Of a stretch of DNA of 64,000 bases, positions 10,427-22,400 are shown piece after piece. Origin of the DNA: Symsagittifera roscoffensis (lineage: Eukaryota > Xenacoelomorpha > Acoela > Convolutidae). Numbering within the stretch: the first letter of the stretch is position 1; the number at the start of each line of letters is the position of its first letter. A program made the position numbers and the translations under genes. Below the pieces are notes generated by a model, which made no database searches, was not told the DNA's origin, and was given only the letters and a program-made list of their open reading frames with translations. Where the stretch lies: positions 33,623,090 to 33,687,089 of the forward strand of contig NC_087069.1 of the NCBI RefSeq assembly GCF_963678635.1. The letters run 5' to 3'.

Positions 10427-13400
10427 CTAAAAATCGATAATCAATTAGGAGCGAACGTGGAACTTAATGCCCGTGCCTACGATTGAAACATAGTCGCTCT
10501 TTTTTGCTGCATCCGTGAAAGCATACAAAAAACGATTGTTCACATTGTCTGATTGTGGACAATTCAAATTCGCACTCAAACATACTTCGTATCCATATAT
10601 GTAAGTTCAAGAAGAGGTGGATACAGAAACCTGCAAGTAAGTAAGTAAGTAAGTGCATAGCGTTGCAGAATCACTGATTATGTTTTCATCATTTCTACCG
10701 ATATTGAACTTTTCTATGATTAAACTGCATTAATTTTTTCTCAATAATACAATTTTAACATCGATGTATGATTCTTATTTTCATCAATATTTGTAAACTG
10801 CCCAACGAGTAAACAACTGATGTGATGTTTCTAATTCTTCCCACCTCTATAGACTGGATAATCTTCCTCCTATTGCCGACCAACTGGATCTCCAGGTCCT
10901 TCTTCAACTGGATGTAACTCAGTCCAGTCAGCTGGGTCAACTGGAGCAGGCCTCTGTCTCTGAACTTGGACCAGTGCTGTTCCATCTTGAGAAGTTTCAG
11001 CCACCTCTCCACACTGTTCTCACTGTTGATCACCAACTCCTTAGCCTCCTGGTGGAACGGGTTGAAGTTCCTGGAAGCAAACAAAAAACATTAATCTAAA
11101 ATCTAAAACAAACAAGTATAGTCGATTACTGTGCAAGTAGCACAGAATGTTCCGACCATATTCTTTAAAAAACTACAAGAAAAAAATTCTTTTTTTTTTA
11201 AATTAGTGTAGTTTTTTTTGCGTGGTGTCATAAAAGGATCCGACGTAAAACTATAATTAAGGCATATTTGACAGTCATAGTATTATAGGCAAACAGGACA
11301 ACAGATTTTGAAAAAAATGATTAGAATAAAAAAAAGAAAAAAAAATCTTTTTTTTGTGCAAAATTATTTGAATTTGGAAATTTTTGATACCGAAAATGGC
11401 ATTAAAAATCTCTAAAAACTAATTTGACTTGAGTAAAATTAAAATTGAGCATAAAAAATCTATAGACAACGGCCTAAATTAAGCATAAATAAGCGTGCTC
11501 GCTCGCTTTACTCACTCGAATTTAGACGAAAAATTAAAAAAAAAATTCAAACCAGTTTTTTCAACACTAGGAAAACTTTTTCAAAATTTCTTTATTCGTT
11601 CGAATCACGACTAAAAGAGCTTTAGTATGATATATCACTCAACTCTCTCCGATATTTAGTTGTGGTATCTGATTTTGCGTGGAAAACAAAAAAAAAACTA
11701 AAACACACCCGAATACAATGTTGCGTCGTAAAATGAACTGGAGATCATATGAAAGTTAAGTAATAATACTGCATGGCAACATCACGGAAGTTTCTACTAA
11801 CGATGGCTTGAGGTAGTTATTCGTTAGCATTTCCTCCGAGTTCTCCAGGAACTCCTGGATCCGAGGAAGAATGTCTGCGAACAGGGGTCTCTGGGTGGGG
11901 TCTGACCTCCAGCAGGGACTCATGATTTCCTCATAGACACTCAGGGGACAAGCGGGAGGCACTGGCAGTCGGTATCCATCCTCAACTGCACTCATGATCT
12001 AATTCAAAAAGATATAAAGATTCATTACCAGGGTTAGCTTCCTCCAGGAATTTGAAATTTAAGACGACTGCTCACATTGGCGGAATCCCACTTCCAGTAG
12101 GGTCTCTGGCCATAGCTGAACACCTCCCAAGTGACAATGGAAAAACTCCACACATCGCCCGCAAACGTGGCCAGTTTGTACTCCAACACTTCGGGTGCTA
12201 TCCAGCGCACAGGTAGGAGTCTGCAGCCAAAAAAAGTACAGTTACATCAATTAATCATGAATTTACAAGCTCAATGTGTTGTTTAATTAGGGCGAGCGCG
12301 ATTTCTTACAGGTGATCTAAGATAATAAACTAGATAGATGGAATGAAGCTACATTATTGAAATGGATTTATGAATATATTTCGGAAAACCATATCAGCTT
12401 GACCTTGTGAGCATTTTAATTGGTTTAACAAAAGCTTTTAACACGGCTTTTCAATGTTCCAAAAACCTTCATCGCTTTCTCCAAACAGTCAACCAAAATC
12501 AGATAATTGATCCAGATTCGAATGAAGAATCCCCATATTGGATAAAACATAAGGCAACAGCAAAAAGATTTGACTGACCGATTGGCTGAATTGAGGAAAT
12601 CGTAGACTAGTCCCTCTGAGTTGTCAACTGAGCGACAGAGTCCGAAGTCAGACAGCTTACAGGTGACAGGGAGAGCCTCCTTCGGTCGGGTGGGGGAGGG
12701 AGTGGACGCCCTCTGACGGCCCACGAGCACATTACGGGCGGCTAGATCCTTTAAAGAGAGAAATTGAATTATGTTACAATCGCAAGTCTGTAAAAAAGAA
12801 AGTGAACATAAAAGCCGTCATTTTTAATCCGGTTAAATTTTCGCCATACGAAAGATACAAAGTTGCCGATTAAACTCTCAAGTACTAGTTTAAAAAGCTT
12901 TTAAAAAAATTGCGACGAAAGATTCCAGCGTCTTAAGTCGTATTTTACTCTAATTCGCTTGACAAAAAATTGCAAATTGAATCGCAATCGTTTCAAACCA
13001 ATTCCTAATTTGCATATAGAAGTTTATTCCAGTTGTTTTTTTTTTGTTTTGATTGCTTCAATTACACATTGATGGGCGAACTAAAAGAAAGGACACGAAA
13101 AAATAACATGCACTGACTTACCCTGTGTACATAGTTGTTCAGGTGTAGATAATTCATAGCATCAGCCACGTCTCCCAACATACACAATAAAGACACTGGT
13201 CCCAATCCCACTCCCCCTTCGAATCCCCCGCCGCCCCCACCCTCCACCTGATAATGGGCAGTCTGTGTGAGGTGTCTGTGAGAGTGGAGGAACTGCTCTA
13301 GAGATCCATACTCCATGTATTCCATCACTATCTGCTGTGCTTCCCCACTAACCATCGCTAGAAATGGGACCCATTTGATAAATACAGAGAAAGAATCAAA

Positions 13401-16400
13401 AATTATGCCAGCTTAAGTTTCTCAAAAGTGTTTTTGGGATTTGGCATAACTTCCTTTAGCTCGAATTAAGTAAGAGCGAAACTTCAAAGCGAAGTGAGAT
13501 CCATTTTTAATGAAATTATTCGTTGCTAAAAATGTGTTAACTTCTGTGCAACTCAGGAAAGAGAACTAAAATGTATTGAAGGATAGATTGATCGAAATAA
13601 TTTAAGAATAAATTATTTAAAGAATAAACAAGGTCCGCGTCCATGTTTTAAAAATAAATATCCTAAATAAAATAGCAACCTAATTCAAATCATCCATCCA
13701 ATCTAAAGTAAGGCCACATTAGAAATCTGAACTGACGTTGCACAATTCCAATGAGGGTGACAATATTGGGATGTTGAATGTGTGCCATGATCTCAATCTC
13801 CCTCTGCAGTTCACTGGCATAGGCGGCCGATGGCTCCTTCACAGCCACCACTATACTCCCCAAAGGTCCCCCCTGTCTCTCCTGGTAAGTGTACCTCGCA
13901 CGGTGCACAGTCGAGAAGTTTCCTAGAAGGTAAAGAGCAATTGTAACAAATCGACCATCAAAATCTACCACATATATTATCATTAGCATGATGTGGGAAC
14001 AGCAGAATGTTAACCAAATCATGACCCTTGTATGATCTTAATAAAAAATAAAGTCTTGCCAGTTGTTTTTATTGGCAAAAGTATTACAAGTAGTGTATCT
14101 TAAATAGTTTTATGGGTTTCATTCCAAAGATAAATGTTAGCTCCTCTTATCCTAAAATTCATCCTACAAGCTAAATTTTACCGAACGGATTCTGATTAAC
14201 AATAACTGCGACGTTTTCAGAATTTATGCCCCTTATAAATTACTAAATGTGCAATTAAAAACAATTTCGACCAACATCTGAGAATTCAAAGCAAGATCGC
14301 AACGAATCAATATCAGAAATTATTCAACAGTAAACATAGCTAACAGACAGTTGGGGAAAAAGTAAATAAACGTATGAAAACAAAACAAAATACTAACTTG
14401 TTTTTTTTTGAAAAAACTTCAACTTTCTAATTTCAGAATAGATGGCCTTAAAGCTCTTGAATTTCAAGAAAAACTTATGATAAAACTAACCTTATTTGAG
14501 AAAATTGAATTATTAGGTCAAAATTTTATTCCACATCTGAAAATTAAATTCCACGTTTGCAACTAGAAGTAGATTATGTTTTTTCTAGTCTTTACAAAAA
14601 ACCATAAGTCAAACTGCAAAAACCAAATTTGAGCGTGAAGAAATTTTAAGACTTTTTCCAGAAAAAAAAACGAACAAAAAAATCACCAAGAACTCTATAA
14701 GAGTGTTTACTAAGTTCATCGACTCTTCATCAACCTTGGAAACTAGAAGGACTTGTTCGAGACAGGCGCGGATCTAGGAATTTCTCGAGGGGGGAGGGCG
14801 AATTTTCAAAAAAAAATTAAAATTTTGTCGACCTTTTTTTTAGGTCGACACAATTGACTCTAATTACTATAATGACTCTAGTTTGACCAAATTTGTTGCG
14901 CCGCAGGCAATTTTTTGAGAAAAAAAGGCCAAAAAGGCCACTTCTATATATTTTTCGCCATCACAATCATAGCATGGCAAGCGCTAGCCAGAAATAACAA
15001 GTCGACAAATTTCAAAATATATATAAAAAACTACATCTAGCAAGTTTTCATATCATAATTTGCCTCGGATAAAATTCAATTTCGAAAAAACATCCTAACT
15101 TGATTTGCAAAGCGGTAATAAGACCATAAAACTTGGGTCGGAAAAAAAAATTAAAAAAAATATTGCATTAGAAAAAATTGAAGCTCGAAATTCGCAGTGT
15201 AGTTTTTTGGCCCAACAAATGACACTAAATGAAGCTACTAAGCCGACATATCCGACGCCAAATCATTTTACGTCAAATAAAATTTCATTGGGAGTGCCAC
15301 CACGTTTTCAAGAAGTTACAGACAATATCTCAAATTATGACAGCGACATCTTACAGAGGCAAACCGAAGCTTCGCATCATTTGCAAGACAAACATCATCA
15401 AAGCTCATTTGACATACAGAAACCACGCAAAGGAATGTGGAACAACAGAAATTGGATTTTTTTCTACAAATTTTTCCAATCTGATAAAATCATACTTTCA
15501 AAAGAAGCCTTTCCACTGCATTCATTGCTTTTTAGTGCCTAACAAGACAATAAAAAGCGAAAGAAAACCTTGAAAAAAAACCCCCAGAATCGTTTATCAA
15601 AAAAAATCCTGCTTTGCATTAAATCCGATAAAATAAACAGACAAACGCTACTCCTATTTTTTTCAAGCGGAAAATCTTAATGTGAAAAAAGGAGCGGTTC
15701 TGGCCGGATTCGAACCCTGGACCTTTTCGTCGTAGAAACCAAAGCTAGCGCTGCTACAAGGGCAGAATTAAACCATCTACTCTATTTTAATTGATTATAT
15801 ACCAATCTATCAAATATTTCAGTGATTTTGTCAGACAAGTTGTTTAGCTGGAAACAAGTCTATGTTCCGATTTGATAATGCTTTTTAAAAAGCTCTTTTA
15901 GCAATTAACTATTTTAAAAGACACACATACCTTTCCCGATCTGTTCTTTACACGACAACTGGCTCTTCAGAATGTTATTCTGGATGAAATTAGTGGGAGC
16001 CCCTGTCTCCCTTTGGAAAGTGTCCAGATCATCGTAATTATTTTCAATATCGTTATCGTAGGAGCCTGCTCCCGCTAGTGTGCCCATTTGCATCAGATAG
16101 CCCCCTGGAGCTGTGTGGGGAGATAGTATTGTACTTAAGGTGAGATTTGGGTTGTTGTTCAGCTGGTGGTAACCCCCGTGGGGGTGTAATCCAAGTGCAG
16201 TGCCCATTCCCCCAATGCCACAGCCCCCCTGTTGAGACAGATATATGGACTCGTGGTTGCTGCGGAAGGGACCTCCTGAGCCGGGTGGGGGGATGAAACC
16301 ATTCTGGCCACCTTCGTTGAGGTATTTGGACTTGCGAGACTTCCTGAAACATCAAAAAAAATTACAAGTTGACCTTATCCATCAATGGATCAATTTATTT

Positions 16401-19400
16401 CAAAAAATATACTTTTTCTTAAATCGTCGTAATGCAATTGCGTCGCATCTTTTCACTAAACAAGTAGATTTTATTGTTCATAGATGTTTTCAACCCAAAA
16501 ATACCACCAATAAAACCAAGTTTCTTTCTCTCAAATTCTAATTAGGAATATGCCTGAAAAGAGTTCACATCAAATCGCTGTTTGGTGGTCCTAATTAGCT
16601 CGACTCACTTTTAGGTCAGAAAAAGATAACAGAAGTCTCCTTTTGGGTCAATTTCACTCAGAGCTAATTTTCATAATATCGATCACAGGTGAATCAAAGA
16701 AACATTCGCTCTTTCACTGTCAAAAATGACCCAAATAGAAAATTAGAAAATTGAGCTTATCGTTTTTGTTTGATATCTGAAAACGAAAAAAGAACCCATA
16801 TTACGAAATTAAAATAGCCAGCCCAAGGATAGAATTTTATGACTTCAAATTGGGTAAATTGAAATTATGTAATTTTCTAGACATCTCTAAGTAAAAGTCA
16901 AAATGAATTATCAGTGCCTCTTTGTAAGGCTGAAAAAAGCTCACGATAAAATGATTATTGGATTTATTTTTCGAAGTTGAGTGCTTTTAAATTCCGTTGA
17001 TTCTTTTTACAAAGATCCCTTTCTAAATGCTAGAAACAAAAAAAATCAAAAGAACTTGATATATTCGATATTCGCACGAAACAAGATAGATGAATCATTA
17101 AAATTCACATTCGGCTAGCATGAATTTAAGAAAACTGTCAGTTTTTCCTGCAAGTCTCTTTCCTGGTAAAGTATAGTGAGAAAAAAGGAAAAACCGCCAC
17201 CTCAAGAAAAGGGATCTAGATTCCCAGATAAACATCCTCGGGCAAATAACAACAAATCATGGAAAATAACACGCTGAATCTAAACGGCATAACTCACTTC
17301 ACCAAAATTGGTACAACAGCAATACGTATAAACTTTAACTCTTAATCGGGCCACGTTAAACTCAGTTATTACTAAACAGTTCCTATGAAGTTCAATTTAC
17401 GTGGTAGGTGGTTTGCTTTTAGAAGCTCTTAAGCCTTGAGGGCAGTACAATAAAAACGAAAACAAAGCTTAAGTTTCGACGTTTTCGGGTTAAATTATTC
17501 GAGCGACGAAAAATCACAAAAACCGTTTTTGACTATATTTTTAATCGTGAAAAAATTCCATGAAATTGTTGTCTTAAACTTAAAACTAGAAGCTTTTTCC
17601 TTTCATATCCGAAATAAAAATCATTATCTTTCAATCAATTATTTGTGAGCTTTTAGATTAAATTTATCGTTAAAACATAAGTCTGTTTTGGCTAAGGCTT
17701 AAACACTTTACGGTGGCAATAAAACTTTTAATACGGGAAAATGTTTTGACAGTCTGAAATTTGCAGTAGACTACATGCGACCAAACTAAATTGTGCAATT
17801 TGAAGATTGTCTTCAAATTGGGATTTATTGTTGTGCGAGTTTGAAGAGAGAGAAAACAATTATAGGAAAAGCGACGTCAAATTAGGCAAACAGCAGGTTT
17901 AGGAGATAAACGAAGACGACAGATAACCTTTAAACATGTGAAATACTCTTTTTCAATTTTAGTTCTTTTTAACCACAACGTTTTGTGGGATCTAGAATTG
18001 GCAAAAGATACTTTTAGAAAAAAATCTGAAAAAACTCTGAGAAACCACAATTCGGTTTCGTGCTCAGCATTTTAAACATAATTAAAACCAAGTCTTTTGA
18101 TCCTCGTCTAAGTTAGACGAAGACCCTAAAAACATTTCCCAACTTCTCATGCTCGATTAAATTTTGTAACCGCCGACTTTTAAACGAAAACCAGATACAT
18201 TTCTAGCTTCACATTTCACTAAACGATTTCAAAAGAGCTAATTTTTGATTGCAAGAGATTTTATATGAACTTTAAAGCATGTATTAGCATAAAACAGACA
18301 TCACTAATCGGTTTCTTATTGACCAAATAAAACAAGCAGCCAATGTGAATTCGAACCCAAACCCAACTTGTAATCAATTGATGATTCACGTATTGACTAA
18401 TCACTGTACCTCGTTAGGGTGCATGTGTACATTCATCTGACGATATCAGATAGATCAAACAAGCCACATTAAGCTAGACCCACTTTAATTAAATAGTAGA
18501 TGCTTAACATACACGAAGGGCGCTTTCAAGCCGGGTTTCTAATCAACACGACAGGCGCCAACTGAATTTATATGCAGCAATTGATAGATGTAATGACCAT
18601 TCATACTGAAATTGCATCTGGTAAACAATATCTGACTTTAGGGACTGATGGGGGGCTATTATCATGCGCGAAATGTCTCAACCAATCAACGCTCTTGTAT
18701 GAAAACTGAATTCTGATTGGCTGACCTCACTTTCGCGTATTCGGTTCTTTGCGCACGAAGTTTTCCCACAGACCGATGTAGAACTCTCAGAATAAAAAAA
18801 AATGCTCGAAGAAAAAAAGGTTACATCCAACTTTTAATGATAAATATTCAACATAACATAACATAATGTACCGGAAACAATGAAGAGACCGCAAACGAAC
18901 CCACCAATCTGGGTTGCAAAAAGCAGTCTGTCATGCGAATGAATGATTAATTAAGAATATGGATATATTCACTAAGGAGAAATAATGAAAAAAATATGCA
19001 AAAAAAATTGAGTAAAAAATAGATGACAAAAAACATAACATCGTTGGATAAGAGTAAAAAAAACGTAAGTAAACAGAAAAGAATTACCGACTTGTTTTTT
19101 TTTGAAAAAAAAACTTTCGAAGAAAATAAATAGATGGCCTTAAAGCTTTTTGAATTTCTAGAACAATTAATGAGTGACATCTTTTTGATAAAATTAACCC
19201 AATTTAGGAAACCTGGATCAGTAGATAAACTTTTTATTGCGCTGGGAAATCTCATAATGAAAATCCATTTGCGAATTAGAAGTCGATCACGTTTTTCGTG
19301 ACCCTCACACTTTTGTTGTTCGATAGTGGAGTTTGTCTTCTTTTTAAGAAAAACTGAACTGAACGTAGAAATATACCAAAAATCAAACTGCGAAAAAGTA

Positions 19401-22400
19401 AAATTGAGCCTGAACAGTCTTTATCTTTTCCTAAAAAAAAACTTTAAATAAATCATCACGACCTATATAAGAGACTGAACTACGTTCATCGTTTCTTAAT
19501 CAATTATTAAAACCTAGCAGATATGCGGCATTGTCAGCAAACATCCAATTGAGCCCATGCAGCAAAAATCAGCCAACAAGCCCAAGTGTGGTTTTCAATC
19601 AAAACTCCGAAGACGCTTTGAAAACCAAACACAACTAGCAGGAACATGTTTTATAGTATATTGGATAACAAAACGTCATAAAACCCCGCCGTGATAGTTG
19701 ACCATTGAGGAGCTATTTGAAAATTGAACTGAATTTTCGAAAAAATAAAAAGTAGGGTTTGAATCGCGTCAAAAACAATATATAAATTTTGTCTACGAAA
19801 TTTCATGCAGTTTAAGGCAGTTCCCTGGATGGATAACTAAAAAACCATACTGGCTAAATTGACGACATTTGACTGCACTATGACCGCAGCCCAAACCATG
19901 GGAAAAAATATATAGCCAACAGGGAGTTGCTATTTTTTAAAATGAAGACAAAAAAAAGCTGCTGTTTCAAAAAGTAAACATCACATTTACAAGAAAACAA
20001 TAGATAATTTTTAATCTTAAATTTTTGAAGATGAGTCTTTTGGTTATATATTCTTTAGTTTGAACAACGGCCGTTCAAAAAATCACAGAACTGTTTAAAA
20101 GGTTAAAAGCTGTCTAAACTAGAATAATATAATTTTATTGAGCTTTATTTACCCATATATACTCATTTTAAAAGGGAACAGGCAACAAAAAATTATAATT
20201 TTTGCGCCAAAACCTTACAATACGGCATATCCTTCCAAAAAAAAGCCAGCCGCGCAGAAAATTTTGTCTAGTTTTGGTAATGCTGGGGTTCCGGATGCTT
20301 CCCGTCAAAAAATTTCTGAGCAAGCCACTGGTGATGAATCACTTTAAACTTTTTGTTCATCAAATATGTTCAAAACATAAATGCACTTTTTAAACATACA
20401 GTAAACAGCACATTTTAGAGATATTTTCACCTCTGCCTAACAAAGAAATTGTAGTTACCCATTTGGAAACGAATTCAAAACGCCCGTTTATCTACAAAAT
20501 TGGGACGTTAGATTCAGCTAAAAACCCAAGCGATCAAACTAATTGTTTTCTACCACAAAAAGGTTAAAAACATAAAAACATGATGCACGTCATTTCGTAT
20601 TAGTTTGCACCATCATCCTTCAACCAACAAATGGCTCAAGCATGAAAGCATGTTACAACTCATTCTGCTGGCTGAATCAATATGGTGTTCTAATGTGTAG
20701 AAATGCAACCCAATGGTCGCTACTAATCATCATCCATTAAACATCAAAGAGAATCAAAGGTGTTCTAACGAGGTCAAAACGCCAATCGGCCGAAAAATGA
20801 ACAAACCTAATTTAATTAAATTGAGTCGAGCTATTGCTTCAACTTAGGTCAATTCGTCCAAAATTGACTTTCATGTGAAGTCTTTTAAGTTTTTTTTGGC
20901 ACAAGTTCCCATAAAACTCAATTCAAACTTGCCTGTAACACGAAACAATTTCAACTTTTTTTTGGTTTAAAAACGTTTCAATGAAGTTTATACATTTCGG
21001 CTCACAGATTCTTATTCCTTTTGTCCTTTTTGTGTGCACAGTTGTTCTAAATCTAGCGATGATTGATTATAATCACTGATGACATAAGTTAATCAATCAA
21101 TATTTAGTCAAGTCTGCTAAACACTCTCAGTCAAATTTGGAGGGAGGGTTGTTTTCATCATGCTTAATTGGTCGCTGCATTCCAAATGATCACTTCAATG
21201 TCAAATCGAGTTTTTTGCAACCCATGCAAATTGTGAATCAAATTAACAAAAAACCAACTAAAACAAACCCTAGTCCAATTTAAATTCTTGTTTATAATCG
21301 AACTTTGCATAGTTATTTAACGGTCAAATAACACACCGAGCAATTTACAATCAGTGTCAAAGAAAACTAAATATTGACAGAATTTGTGTTGGGGTCATTT
21401 CGGTTTAAAGCTGATGCTGCCCCTTTCAAATACGTGTTCTGCTTCAATAAAAACGTTGTACTATTATAGTAAAAAACAAAAAATACCAGGCCTAGTTAAT
21501 ATCAACTTGAGCATGATTAACCAAACAAGCATGCAAACATGAAAATTACGGATAATGCGAATTAATTGGCTACGATGACAATGTAAACAAAACACTTTCA
21601 GACATATGACTGGAGTGACTAGTTTTGAGACAACGACAACTAGGGACTGCATGCAAAAGAAACATTCTTCTATTAATCATTAGTCTAAATAATTTGTAAT
21701 TAAAAAATACATTCGTGGTCATTTACTCTTAGATCTTAGATTTTCTTTGCATGATGTATGTATCCATAAGAAAAATGGATATTTTTAACTATTTCCCCCT
21801 TTTGGTACCTAGTAACGAATCCTTTTCCCCTTTTGCAAAAACCAATTTAATTCAATTATTGAATTGAAATACAATTTTTTCTTGAAAAAATATTGAACAT
21901 TTTCTGAGTTTAATAAATTTTTTCGAAGAAAAAGGAACATTCTGATCTATTTAACAATTCCCCCCCCCCCTTTTAAGAAAGGGGGAGGGGGGAATTGTTA
22001 AGTAGAATAAAATAACGCATTTTCGACCAATCAGAATGCAGCAAAATTCTAATTCTCAATAGAAAGCTCAGTGCCAATTTACTGCTTTCATTAATAGGGG
22101 GGCGATTGTTAAGTAGATCCGAAAATTCTACATTCGTGGTGGAGAAAATTTATCGTGTATTGGTCATGACACTTCCCGAGTCTGTGCAAACTGTCTCCGA
22201 AAGCACACCAGTGGCAGAAATTGCCAGCACATTCTTATCGGCCTTCAATCAAATACAATTCTATCCGACTCCTAAATAATTGAAATTTCCAAAGCCACAA
22301 CTAAGCTTAATTCAATTCACTTCTCTAAAAGTAATTCAATACATATAACTATTGCAAACAAAATTCACAATATTTGCTGCTTTGCAGGAAACCAAACTTA

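Larger units (their letters stand above)
13923..15930 (-). other. Eph intron 9, repeats only
   Basis: Contains a dispersed repeat (14388-14752), a truncated hAT-like element (14763-14945) and a tRNA-like SINE head (15690-15785). Two overlapping plus-strand open frames at 15105-15573 have no recognisable domain. Confidence 0.6.

Noticed and set aside
10635-10654. Repeated GTAAGT-like sequences as alternative splice donors
   Set aside because: They lie on the plus strand inside an (AAGT)n microsatellite, opposite to the gene, and have no adjoining exon.
13250-13305. Mini-intron that would remove the Gly-rich kinase insert in exon 11
   Set aside because: The GT...AG segment is only about 52 nt and not a multiple of three, so removing it would break the frame.
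15105-15573. Two overlapping plus-strand open frames in Eph intron 9
   Set aside because: No recognisable domain, compete with each other in different frames, composition like the surrounding AT-rich intron, opposite strand to the gene.
15690-15785. Possible genuine tRNA gene
   Set aside because: B box is good but the acceptor stem does not pair and the T-stem has mismatches; similar heads occur elsewhere with SINE-like flanks.
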